Assembly (NCBI GenBank): GCA_027563935.2
Contig: JANVAS020000203.1
Location: forward strand, 8,122,001 to 8,186,000
From: Costus lasius
Lineage: Eukaryota > Streptophyta > Magnoliopsida > Zingiberales > Costaceae
Reading direction: 5' to 3'
DNA length: 64,000 nucleotides
How positions within the stretch are numbered: the stretch's first letter is position 1; each line of letters opens with the position of its first letter. Below, in pieces: positions 43,024-55,863 of this stretch. The translations under genes and the position numbers were made by a program. The notes beneath the pieces were generated by a model. That model made no database searches. It worked only from the letters and a program-made list of their open reading frames with translations, and was not told the origin of the DNA.

Positions 43024-46000
43024 ATGGCTATGAACAATAGCAGTTGGTCACTGCGATCTACCCTGGATAAGTTGGTTGGATCCAACTTACTGGATTGGTA
43101 TATGAACTTGAGAATAGTGCTCAAGCTCGAGAGGAAGCTTTATGTTCTTGAGCGTCTTATTCCTGAGCCACTTCCATGCTCGGCCTCAGCGGCTGAGAGG
43201 GATGCTTATGATAAGCATCAGGTTGATACTTTGGAGGTTGCTAACCAACATGTCACTTGAATTTAAAGGGTGATATGAATCGAAGAGTGCCTCTGAAATT
43301 ATTTTAATCTAAGGCAGCTCTTCGATGAATTGGTTGAGCTCAATCCTGCTAAAGTTGATATTCAGTGTGTTGAGCCGAAAGGCTTGACCAAGGAACTGAA
43401 ATTAAAGATGGATATGATCAGGAATAATAGGTGCTATTCATGTGGAGGGCCACCTCACATGTTGAAGGACATGTTGCAACTTCAGAATGAGGAGAAGAAA
43501 GGCAAGGCCTTGTCTTCATGCTCAGGTATTTATGTTACCGAAGTCAACCTTTCTACTCCTATGACATGGGTATTGGATACCGCATGTGGAGTACAAATAT
43601 GCAAAGGCTCAGAAAGGATAGATCGGTAAGGCCTAGAGAGATTGACCTACGGATAGGTAACAGGGCACAAGTTGCTGCTGTTGCTGTAGGAGTTTTTCTC
43701 CCTGCCTTCTGGACTTCAGTTAAAGCTAGACAATTGCTATTATGTACCTTCCCTTACCAAAACATTGTATCCACTCCTTGCTTGGCAAAGAAAGGATTTA
43801 GGTTTGAAATAAAAGAGAACTTATGTTCTTTTTTTTTTGCAAACATGTTTTATGGGAAGGGTACTTTGTGCAATAGTCCGCATGTCTTGGACATGGTTAG
43901 CTCTATTTGTAACATAAAAAGGACCAAACTGAGTGGTTCAGTTGGTGCTTTCCTACGGCATTGTCGATTAGCCCATATAAACAAGAATCGCATTCGACAA
44001 CTCCATGAAAATGGGTTGCTAGATTCGAGTTCCTTGGAGGAACTTGATACATATGAGACTTGTTTATTAGGGAAAATGACAAAGACGCCCTTCACCAAGA
44101 CTGGTGAGAGGGCAGGAGGTTTGTTGGATCTCATACATAGTGATGTGTGTGGGCTATTCAATAAACAAGCCAAAGGAGGGTATAACTACTTCATCACATT
44201 TACTGATGATTTCAGTAGATATGGTTATGTCTACATGATGAGACATGAGTCTGAATCCTTTGAGAAACTTAAGTAGTTCAGACATGAAGTATAGGACCAG
44301 CTTGGTAGACCCTTTAAGGATCTTCGATCAGATCGTGATGGAGAGCACCTGAGCAGTGAATTCTTTGACTATCTGAGTAAGTGTGGGATCCTATCCCAAC
44401 TCACTCCTCCTAGAGCACCTCGGTAGAATGGTGTATCTGAAAGGAGAAATCGAACCTTGTTGGACATAGTTCGGTCTATGATGAGTCATGCAACTCTACC
44501 TCCCTCATTCTGGGGACATGCACTTGAAAAAGCTTCTCTAATACTGAATAATGTTCCATCTAAGAGTGTCTCAAAGATTCCATACGAGGTATGGAATGGG
44601 AGACGCCCTAATCTCACTTTTATCAGGATCTAGGGATGTGAGGCTTATGTCAAACGTCAGGATTCTAGCAAGCTAGAACCTAGATTTGATAAGTGTATGT
44701 TTGTGGGGTACCCTAAGGAGACTAAGGGTTACTACTTCTATATTCCCACCGAGAACAAAGTTTTTGTTGCTCAGAGTGCGGTCTTTCTAGAGAAAGAATT
44801 TCTCATGAAAGAAGTTAGTGGGAGGAAGTTTGACTTGGACGAGGTCCAAGTGCAACCACAAGACATAGAGATGGGAACCTGAGCCACCTGCATCGGTTGC
44901 TAGGCAACCTGAGGCTCAGACACAGGCCCCATGTAGGTCTGGTAGGTTTCGTCGTGCACCTGAGAGGTATGGGTCGCTGCCGACCCAACACGACGGGATC
45001 TTCATCATGGAGGATGAACCCAGGACTTATGATGAGGCGGTCAGTGGACCGGACTCCGAGAGATGGCTTGAGGCCATGCGATCCGAGATGGATTCCATGT
45101 CGGCTAACCAAGTCTGGGATTTGGTTGAGCTGCCTGATGGGGTAAAACCCATAGGGTGTAAATAGGTCTTCAAGAGGAAGACAGACATGGATGGCAAAAT
45201 AGTTACCTATAAGGGTAGACTAGTGGCTAAAGGATTTAAACAAGTCCACGAGGTGGACTATGATGAAACCTTCTCGCCAGTTGCCATGATCAAATCCATT
45301 CGGATTCTGCTTGCTATAGCTGCATATCATGACTATAAGATATGACAGATGGATGTGAAGACAGCGTTCCTTAACGGGAAGCTAACTAAGGATGTGTATA
45401 TGACACAACCTAATGACTTCATCCATCCTGCAGATACTAGTAAAGTCTGCAGGCTAAAGAAATCCATTTACGGATTAAAGCAAGCATCTCGAAGTTAGAA
45501 TCTTCAGTTTGATGAAGCTGTGAGAGATTATAGCTTTTTCAAAAGCGAAGATGACGCCTGTGTATATAGAAAATTCAGTGGGAGCCTGGTGACTTTTCTG
45601 GTCATGTATGTCGATGACATACTGCTCATCGGAAACGACATCCCTAGTCTTCAAGCTGTGAAGACATGGTTAGGGAAGTGTTTCGAGATGAAGGACTTAG
45701 GGGAGGCCGCCTATATTCTAGGCGTGAGGATCTACCGGGATAGATCCAAGAGGCTCTTGGCCCTTAGTCAGAGTACCCACATTGATAAGGTCCTGGAGAG
45801 GTTCAACTTGGAGCAATCCAAGAAGGGATACCTTCCAGTGAGACATGGCCTTACTCTCTCAAAGAACCAGTGTACCAACACAGAGCCTGAGAGAGATGAC
45901 ATGAGTCGAGTGCCCTATGCTTCTGCGGTGGGATCGATCATGTATGCAATGTTGTGTACTAGACCAGTTGTGGCTTATGCTGTGAGCATAACCAACCGAT

Positions 46001-46585
46001 CCAATCCTAGTTTACAGCACTGGGTGGCTGTAAAGAATATCCTTGAGTATCCTGAAAGGGACTAAGGATTTATTCTATAAAGTCTACGGGGACAGGAAGA
46101 ACTCAGTGTGCAGGGCTTCACTGATGAGTCGTTCCAGTCTGATCCTGACGACTTCAGATCGCAGACCAGCTATTAGTTTAAGATGGTTGGAGGTGCTGTA
46201 TGCTGGAAGAGCTTCAAGCAATCCACCATAGCTAATTCTACAACCGAAGCTGAGTATGTGGTTGCTTCTGAGGCAGCCAATGAAGCCGTTTGGATCAGGA
46301 AGTTCTTTTCTGAACTTCAGGTGGTTCCAAGTGCAATGAATCCCATTGAGCTCTACTATGACAACAATGGGAACTGCACATACTAAGGAACCACGGTCTC
46401 ATCAAAGGTCCAAACGCATACTCAAGAGATTTCGCCTGATCAAAGAGATCATTGATCGAGGTGATGTCAAGATTAGCAGAATTGACACAGAGAGCAATCT
46501 AGCAGACCCACTGATCAAGGCTTTGGCGCAGCAGAAGCATGATGGTCGTACTAGAGATATGGGGTTGAGGTTGCTCAACCTCTAG
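43024..46585 (+). pseudogene. B2 Gag-Pol, heavily decayed
   Basis: It starts MAMNNSSWSLRSTL and can be followed by similarity to B1 through Gag, protease, integrase, RT and RNase H (end MGLRLLNL). There is an 11-bp loss near 43240 that shifts frame, further frameshifts near 43620, 43735, 46050 and 46375, and many stops. Five stops replace Trp: 44424-44426, 44631-44633, 45163-45165, 45343-45345 and 45496-45498. It has the same Gag deletion as B1 (RQLFDELVELNPAKVDIQ) and a worse zinc knuckle (CYSCGGPPHMLKDM). It cannot make a working protein. Confidence 0.93.
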
Positions 46586-46595
46586 GTCTTAGTGC

Positions 46596-46605
46596 AAGTG
46601 GGAGA
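46596..46605 (+). other. Polypurine tract of B2
   Basis: AAGTGGGAGA lies one base before the 3' LTR. Confidence 0.85.
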
Positions 46606-46606
46606 T

Positions 46607-48671
46607 TGTTGGTGTATATGCCCTAGGACCTAGTTTTGGTCCATCTTTGTACTACTTGACTGTGATATTAATATATATCTTTCTGGCATTGTCGTTATCA
46701 TTGTTTGTCTACACCTGCGATTGTGTACTTACATGATAATGTCCCTGGAGGCAGATTGGATCTGTGCTCGAACTATAGTCCCCAGTCGATGTACCTGAGT
46801 GGATATGGGACAACTCTGGTACTTGAGAGACTGGTATATGGGCTGGTTAGGCACGTGGTGCTAACGCAGACACATGGGTATATCATTGGAGGATATACTA
46901 GACAGACCCGCTGTGAGGCTATGACTTAGTGTCATGAGTTATCCTCACAAGTGACAGGAGATGCATTGATCCCTTGACTTGAGGTCATTGACCATTCTAT
47001 ATGGTTAGGGACTTGCTTTGATGCAACCTAACACCTTGCCGTAGTTGGGAGGTCATAACGGTTGTCATTGAGCATGTCACGACCCATATGAGAAGGTCAA
47101 TGGACAGACATAGGATTTGCCCCTTCCTTTGGGAAGTATGATATCCATGGAGCTCCCTTATGGTTCTATGACTGAGAGTATATGGCCATACCCAGGTAAG
47201 AACCTGTTCTAGTCATAGCCATGTGGTTGGATGAAAACAAGTGGTGACACACTTGTCCAATCGGATATCAGTTCGGCAAAGAGACTGTAATGCATCTGTA
47301 CCTAGTTGCGATGATGGGGATGTCGATGTCGATATCCATTCCGATGACTTGGGTAGTAGTGATGCACTGCTAGGTGCCACTCACTGCTTGTGGTGACATT
47401 TGGTCAGCACTGCCAACGTCAGAGGGACCTACAGGGTCGCACACCTTGATACTCGAGTTCTCGTATTGATCGGGAAGCCTTATGATCGAGTTATTGGATA
47501 ACTCGGATCTATTTGGGAGATTTCATCAGCGCCAATGGGCCTAATGAGATGGAAGAATGTTATTGGAGCCAAACTTCATTTTTGGCAGGTTGACCCGTAT
47601 TTGACCATGGTTGGCCACATTTGAATTAGGGTTGCATTGGATTGGATCCAAGTGCTTAATCAACCCATGTAATGAAGTTTGGGCTAGCTCGTTATCCAAT
47701 GAGGCCCGATAACAAGTTCTCATGAAGTGAGAAAAGGTTAAAAGGGTATAATGGGGACAAAACTTCTCCCCTAGGCGCCTATGGGCATAATGGGGAGAAG
47801 TGGCGCAATTTGCTTCATTAGGAAGCTTTAGGCGCCTTGCCCCTCTACCTTGGATGGTATGCTTGCTTCTATGGCAAGTCTTGGGGCTGATATGGCTTGA
47901 TAGACTTCTTTGGAAGGTCTCATGCGCATATGGATAATTAGGAGAGGTTTATGGTAAAGTCTTGGAGACTTTCCTTACCTCAAACCCTAATTACTCTCTC
48001 CCCTTTACCCTAGCCGCCTCCTCCTTTGAGAATTGCGCCCATACCCTATTATTGCTGCCCCCTCTTGCCTCTCTATATATACATGGGTATATGCGAGAGC
48101 AAGAGATTGATTTTTGGCGTGAGCAAGAATTAGAAGGGTAAAGAGGGAGGCTTTGGCGAAAGTCTTCTCTTCCATCTTCATCCTAGTCACAAGTCTCTTC
48201 TATCCTTCTTCTCTTGGAGCAAGGACGGATAGGACTTGGTGTCTTCACCCTCTTGCCTCTTATCTTGGCGCACCTTCTCTAGGAGTTGGCGCAAGTAAGG
48301 ATGAGGAATTGAAGACATGGCGGCAACTTCTCCATCTTTCTTCTTCATTGGCACTTCTACTTTAGAAGTGGCGCAAGGGTTGAAGAAAGTGCACGAAGGC
48401 TTGGATCTTCTTCCTGAGGCTAGCACCGGGCGTGGAAGAAGAGGACTCGAGGCATCCGTGTGTGTGAGACTGCAGAGGGCGCACGCTTGGGCGCCTATCA
48501 CGACATCGACCTCATCTTGCTCTGAGGTATTTTCTAACTCATCGTGTCGACCCCCTTGCATGCGATCTTCACTGGTTTTTGGGACCGGCCTATTTCGGGG
48601 ACATTCTTCCGCTGTGCAATGTATGTATGTGTCTCTGAAAAATTGTAAAATGTCCCCGGGGTTTCCTAACA
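46607..48671 (+). repeat. 3' LTR of B2 (2,065 bp)
   Basis: It is the same length as the 5' LTR and nearly identical to it. The TATA candidate is at 48074-48081. The target duplication GTCGC and then A4 follow. Confidence 0.94.
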
Positions 48672-48676
48672 GTCGC

Positions 48677-50131
48677 CTACTCCCTTAGTGCTCCTTGTGC
48701 TAGCAAGGTTCTAAGGAGTTATTGTCGTGTGAAGAGGATGAGAAAAAAGAGTTTTTTGCTTGCTTGCCGAGACCTCCCTCTTTCGTCAAGAGTTCTTCAC
48801 CCAAGAGAAGAGGCGACGTGAGGTGATCCGAACGAGAGAGAGCGTTACACTCCAACGTGTAGTGCGTTACTCTAATTTTGGAAAACCAAAAATAGTAACC
48901 GCCCAACGCTTATGCGTTCATGGGTTTACCCCAACGCATTTCTCTCACCCCCTTTGAACCATGCGCTCATTCAATGAGTTGGTTCAATGTCGGTTTGGTT
49001 CAAAGACCAATCAAGCCAAGCGATTTGATCTAGACCATTGTAAAACCCTAAGGTTTCAGATCTAACCGTTCAACTCTTGATGCTCCTGATCTCACCGATC
49101 TAGCATCAACTCTCTCGATCAAAGCTTACCGATCTCAAGCCCTAATCAATCAAACATGATCAGACCAGATCTCACTGACAATCAGAGATTAAATCCCTTT
49201 AAACTGAACCCAAATAATTCAGTCCACACGATCTGACTTAAGTAAGCCATATCATCAAATTGTGCGACCCTAAGGGTTTCCTTTAAACGTCGGTAACGAT
49301 AACTTACGTCATCACAATCAGTGAGGGGTATCTAGCAACACATCACTGTCTCCCGATATAAAGGAAAGAGTCTTCCAAGACTACACCCAAACCACAGCAC
49401 AAGTGTGAATCAACTCACTAGGCATACATGATTCCTTTGCCACTAGATGTTCTTATTGGACAAGCGTGTCAAGCCTGTAGCTCCAATATGATGAGCATGA
49501 TTAGAACAGATGAACATAGTCACCTGGGTATGGCCATACACTTTCTCAATCATCTCATCCAGGGGGGCCCCTTTAGAACATCACACTCCTTAAACAAGGA
49601 GACGGCAATCCTATATCTATCACTAGTGCCCTAACATGACTCAAGTTCACCATCCAAGATAGTCTATAACCATTATGTTTCAAATGATATTGAACTATCT
49701 CAAAACAATGACAATCATCATTTAGAAACACAAGTGATCTCAAGTCAGAGGAAATGTGCCACTTGTTGCAATCAAGGATTATTCATATTGTGACAAGCAA
49801 TTGAATATCCTAGTAGGGTCTGTCCAGTACATCCAATGTACCCATGAGTCTACATCATATTCCATGCTCGAAGCATCCTATAAGATTAGAACACATATTA
49901 GTCTTAACTATATCAAGGCTGTCTCATGTTCACCAAGATATCTTGACTAAGGACTTTACTGCATGTCAGCCTAGCTGAACAGTACTGAGACATTATTCAG
50001 AAGTACACTTATTGCAGCAGACAATGTAACAACCTGAATAACAACCATGCCTTTATAAACATAAAAGTTTATACATGATACTGATACAATCCCAAGGCCT
50101 CAAACATTAGCCTTAAGGGCATACCCCAACA
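48677..50131 (-). repeat. 3' LTR of A4, second part
   Basis: It continues 37333-37560 and ends CCCCAACA. Together the two parts are 1,683 bp, against 1,682 bp for 55864-57545. Confidence 0.93.
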
Positions 50132-50151
50132 ATCTCCCACTTGCACTTAAT

Positions 50152-53100
50152 CTAATGGTTGAGAAATCTCAAACCCATATTATTACAGTGCTTCACATGC
50201 TTCTGCTGCGCCAGAGGCTTAGTAAGCGGGTCTGCCAGATTGTCATCTGTATGTACCTTGCAGACTTTGATCTCGCCACGATCAATGATCTCCCTGATCA
50301 AATGAAACCGTCTCTGTATGTGCTTGGACTTCTGGTGCGACCGTGGTTCCTTTGCCTGTGCTATTGCTCCAGTGTTATCACAAAAGATAACCAAAGGATC
50401 TGCACTCGAAGGAACAACACCAAGTTCCTGAACGAACTTACGAATCCACACTGCCTCCTTGGATGCTTCCGAGGCTGCAACATACTCGGCTTCTGTTGTG
50501 GAATCAGCAACAGTTGACTGTTTGAAACTTTTCCACACCACTGCTCCTCCATTCAAGCTAAAAACATAGCCTGATTGCGATCGGAAATCATCCTGGTCCG
50601 ATTGGAACGAAGCGTCAGTATATCCTTCAATACTGAGTTCTTCCTGACCACCATATATCAAGAACATATCTTTGGTCCTCCGAACATATTTCAAAATGTT
50701 CTTGACTGCAATCCAGTGTGCCTGACCTGGATTACTTTGGAATCGACTGGTCACGCTTAACCCGTAAGCGACGTCTGGGCGAGTACACAACATCGCATAC
50801 ATAATGGATCCAATAGCCGAAGCATAAGGCGTATTGTCCATTTCATCTTTCTCAGTCTGTGTTTGTGGACACTGACTCTTCGAAAGATTCAGACCATGTC
50901 TGACTGGAAGATATCCTCTTTTAGAATTCTCTAAATGAAATCTCTCCAGGACTTTATCGATGTAAGTACTCTGGCACAGCCCGAGAAGCCTCTTAGATCT
51001 ATCCCTGTAGATCTTCACACCTAATACATAGGCTGCTTCTCCTAAATCTTTCATCTGGAAACATTTCCTTAACCATGCTTTAACCGCATGCATTTCAGGA
51101 ATGTCATTTCCAATGATCAAGATATCATCGACGTAGAGGACTAGGAAAGTAATCACGCTCCCACTAAACCTCTTATATACACTCGGGTCATCCTCGTTCT
51201 TGATGAAACCAAATTCACTGACTGATTCATCAAAACGAATATTCCAGCTTTTCGATGCTTGTTTAAGTCCATAAATAGACTTCTTTAATTTGCATATCTT
51301 ATGACGATCTGATGGATTAGTGAAACCTTCTGGTTGTGTCATATACACATCCTCATCCAGATTTCCATTAAGGAAAGCTGTTTTCACATCTATCTGCCAG
51401 ATCTCATAATCGTAATATGCTGCTATCGTGAAAAGAATCCGAATAGACTTAAACATGGCTACAGGTGAGAAAGTTTCATCATAATCTATCCCGTAGATTT
51501 GTTTGAAACCTTTCGCAACTAGCCTGCCTTTATAGGTAACCACGTTACCATCCATGTCAATCTTCTTCTTGAAGATCCATTTACAGCCTATAGGGATTAC
51601 TCCCGGAGGCGGATCAACCAAATCCCAGACTTGGTTATCTGACATGGAGTCCATCTCGGCGCGCATAGCTTCAAGCCATCTCGCTGACTCCGGTCCACTG
51701 ACCGCATCCGCATAAGTGAGGGGTTCATCATTATCAATGATGTAGACTCCGTCATAGCGCTCAGGCTGTCGACGAATCCTTCCCGATCTTCGCGGTTCCC
51801 GTGATATCTGAGCCTCAGGTTGTTCAGTAACCTGTTCTACCGGCTCAGGCTCATCCAACTGTGCTTGACCACTTTATCCTTCCTCTGGATTCTCATCCAG
51901 CTTTATTTCTCTCCCACTGGCATCTTGCAGAAGAAACTCCTTCTCAAGAAATATGGCCGTCCGAGCAACAAATACCTTGTTCTCTTTGGGATCGAAGAAA
52001 TAATAACCCTTAGTTTCCTTAGGGTAACCGACAAAGATACATTTCTCAGATCTGCTCTCTAGTTTCCCAGAGGCGAGCTTTTTGACATAAGCCTCGCAGC
52101 CCCAGATCCTGATAAATGTCAAGCTAGGCTGTTTCCCATACCATAATTCATATGGGGTCTTTGAAACTGCCTTGGATGACACTCGGTTTAGTACCTTTGC
52201 AGCTGTCTCCAGTGCAAATCCCCAAAAGGAATATGGAAGAGTGGCCTGACTCATCATAGAACGAACCATATCAAGTAACGTTCTATTTCTCCTCTCGGAC
52301 ACACCATTCCATTGCGGTGTTCCTGGCGGAGTGAGCTGTGAGATAATCCCACACTCCTTCAGATAGTCAGTAAACGCATGACTCAAGTATTCTCCACCTC
52401 GATCAGAACGAAGTGCCTTGATATTTTGGCCTAGCTGATTCTGTACTTCATTCTTGAACTCTTTGAACTTGTCAAAAGATTCACTTTTATGTCTCATCAG
52501 ATAGACATACCCATATCTACTGAAATCATCAGTAAAGGTAATGAAGTACTGATAGCCACCTCTGGCATGTTTACTAAATGGCCCACACACATCACTGTGT
52601 ATAAGGTCAAGTAAACCTGAAGCCCTTTGACCTTTGTGGCAAAAAGGTAACTTCGTCATTTTACCCATCAAACAAGCTTTGCATGTATCAATCTCCTCAT
52701 AGGAGAATGATCCCAGCAGTCCATAATCATGCAACCGCTTAATGCGTTTCTTGTTAATATGGCCTAAACGACTATGCCATAGCAAGGTGCTGTCATCAGC
52801 ATACTTGGCTTTCTTATTATCAATGTTTTGTATAGAATATTCCATGTCCAACATGAATAACCCATTGTTAATTGAACCAGTAGCATAAACAATATTATCA
52901 AGAGTAAGATAACACTTCGAAATCTTGCATTCAAAGGAAAACCCTTTCCTGACAAGAGCAGGAATAGAGATAATATTTTTGGTAATACTGGGTACAAAGT
53001 AACAATTGTTTAATTCTAATACAATGCCAGATGGTAATGAGATGTAATAATCCCCTACAGCAACAGCAGCAACCCGTGCCCCGTTTCCAACTCGTAGGTC

Positions 53101-54036
53101 CACCTCATGCTGTCCCACCTGTCTTCTTCTCTTGAGTTCCTGTACATTTGAACAAATGTGAACTCCACATGCAGTGTCCAACACCCATGAAATAGAAGAA
53201 GAGGATATCATGACTTCCGTCACATAAATACCTGAGCCAGAAGCAAAGCTTCCCCTCTTATCACCTTGGAGCGCTTTACAGTCCTTTTTCCAGTGACCCA
53301 GCTGGCCACAGTGGAAACATCTGTATTCCTTTGACCGCTTAACCTTCTGTTTCAGCGCCTTGTTGTAGTTCTTGACTGGGGCTTTGCCCTTCTTCCCCTT
53401 CTTCTTGTTCCTAGAAGGAACCATTAAGACAGAGGTTGAAGGCTTTCCCTTCAGAGTCTCCTCAGTAGTCAAGAGCATATTCAGCAACTCTGCCGGGCTA
53501 CAATCGATTTTGTTCATATTAAAGTTAATAATGAACGCATCGAAAGAAGGCGGGAGAGACTGCAGAATAATGTCTACAGCAAGCTCCTGATTGATGGTAT
53601 GCCCCAGTTTCTCTAGAGCCTCCTTGTGCCCAATCATCTTGAGCACGTGAGCTCCCACTGGGCTCCCTTCAGCCAGTTTGCTCTGAAAGAACAGCTTAGT
53701 CAAATTATAGCGCTCAGTCCTCGCCTGCGCAGCATACAGCATCTTGAGGTTTGCTATAATTTGTATAGCAGACATATCCTCATGCTGACGCTGCAGCGGT
53801 GGCGTCATAGACGCTAGCATCAGGCAAGCGACATCAATGCTATCATTGACATGCTTTTCATAGGCATCCCGAACCGCCCTTGTGGCGTTCGGAGCGGGCT
53901 AAGGCGGTATCGCCGTCTCGAGGACATACAGTTTCCTCTCTGCCTTAAGAACAATCTTAAGGTGTCCGAACTAGTCTGAGAAGTACGGCCCAGCAAACTT
54001 CTCCCTTTCCAGTAGGGATCGCACATTGAAGCTCAT
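50152..54036 (-). pseudogene. A4 Gag-Pol polyprotein, three nonsense codons
   Basis: A frame of 1,295 codons on the minus strand, the same length as A1, starts with MSFNVRSLL. Stops: TAG at 53971-53973 (Trp22 in A1), TAG at 53899-53901 (Gln in A1), and TAA at 51874-51876 (Gln in A1, linker after integrase). No frameshift is seen. The zinc knuckle CFHCGQLGHWKKDC, protease DTACG, integrase HSRLGHINK, D-D-E, YVDD and RNase H are all present. Two early stops in Gag would block expression from the first ATG. Confidence 0.94.
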
Positions 54037-55863
54037 GGTGTTCGTTGCTGCAGGTATCTACAACAATGCAAGAACAGCAAGGTCAGTATCAATGTTAAGA
54101 ATCAATCAGGACTTAAGAATGATTCTTTTTCTCACTATTTTATCTGGCTGAAAAATCCTGCAAAACAGACCGAAAGAGTAGAACTCTTTTAGTGAGATGG
54201 GATCCAGATTTCATACTTGGTCTCCGCGTCCCGCTCAGGCGAGATAAGATGCACAGAGAGTACAAGCACTAATCTCTGGTAGGCTGTCCCAGCCAATCGC
54301 CAACCCGTGCGATTCCCCTTCATCTGGGCAATCCAGCCGACTGTGCCAACTGAGTTGGTACAACACAGTCTCTGACCCCACAGATGGCTGCCTCCATGTG
54401 CTACCATATGCGCCACATATGTAGCCTGCATGGCCAAGCTGACCCGACCTACTCCCTGGACCACCACGTGCTATGCTAAGCAACGAGAAGCGATAAATCC
54501 CTTCTCTGTAACACGCAGGTGTAATCCCGCACCGTCTGAAGATAGATGGACGTGCCCACTGAGTGGGTACAACACGGCTCCAACGATAATCAGAACAGTG
54601 AGGTTTCGCGTCAGAAGGCATACGAGCTTGATATTTTAGCGTTGGATTTTAACGGTCTTTTATCTTCTTCGCTATCATGCAATTCCTATGGTGATAGCAG
54701 AAGATAAATAAATCATGCTGTTCTACTTATTTAAACAATAAAAGAAAGCATGGATCTTATGTGGTAAAAGCCCATAGCCTAAGCATGACCTTAATTAACT
54801 TAAGTCTTCACTTGCTTTTCTTCATGGGTCTTTTAGCTGCTCATGTGGCCCAAACCAGGGCCCAAGCGCCATTTGCAGCTGAGGTGCGCCCACCAGGGAA
54901 ATGCGCCTGGTCCCAGAGTCGAACCCTGGACCTCCCACCTGGTCTAGCCACTGCTGCATGCGCCTCTGCCAAGTGTGCTCTGAGCTCTTGTCTGATTATC
55001 TTACAAATTAATCTATCTAGACAAGATTGACACGCAGGTCAATTACACTTTATAAATTAAATACAATGTGATACGCAGATCACAATAATTAATTTACAAC
55101 TTTAATTTCCAGGCACGCAGGCCCCAGCACAGCACACATTTAACATGGGCAGCCCACATAAGAATAAATAAACATACATAGGCATCAATCAACATGTGAT
55201 CCAATCATGAAAATTAAATTTTGAAAACCCCATAGGCATCAATTTTAATTTCCTTATTTGCCCTACAACCTTACAACGGTCCATTACTAGGGATCCACTC
55301 ATCCAGCCTAGTCAGATCCACTGCCCTTTCATGCACCAAGTCCTAACTGACTTGAGTCGACCAAAAGGTCAACCATGCATGCGCCAGGGCCGAACAACCC
55401 TCATGAGATCTGGCAAGCGGGTGTGACCCCGGGCCTAACTCATGTGTGTTCACTAGTCGTCTCAATCAGACATCGCTACACGCCTGTCTGCAATCGACCT
55501 ATAGCCACCAGGTGCTTACGCACAGGTGCTATCTGGTCAACCCATCAAGGCTGTCAGATGGTCTGATCAGACTGTCTGGATCATAACTAGAGATGACTTC
55601 AACCCTACTAACCCGTCTAAGGGTTTAATGTAGGTGCGGCTTAGATCTAATGATAGTCGCACATGTCATTAGGGTTTTAGAAAAACAACTATAACAACAT
55701 GATAGATGCGCTATCAACACACAAGCGCCAAGGAAACATACAAGTTTCGGCATGAATGAAAAATGTACATGTAAGTCTCGCATGTGAGAAAGATCTAAGC
55801 ATACAAGGATCACAATAGGATAGCAATCATAAAACATGCATCAAAACCGCCTCTGATACCAAT
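54037..55863 (-). other. Leader of A4
   Basis: There is no gene. The stem-loop set is at 54131-54577; its H4 (54280-54286/54290-54296) keeps pairing with a T-A pair where A1 has A-T. The tRNA-like segment lies near 54900-54945. The primer site complement CTCTGATACCA is at 55851-55861. Confidence 0.85.
55851..55861 (-). other. Primer-binding site of A4
   Basis: TGGTATCAGAG on the minus strand, two bases from the LTR. Confidence 0.92.

Larger units (their letters stand above)
37561..48671 (+). mobile_element. Element B2: decayed copia family B element in A4 LTR
   Basis: It starts TGTTGGTG and ends CCTAACA, with GTCGC at 37556-37560 and 48672-48676. Both LTRs are 2,065 bp and by eye differ at only about 14 sites (0.7%), yet the coding region has many stops and frameshifts. 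The solo LTR A5 is inserted in the leader. Confidence 0.94.
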
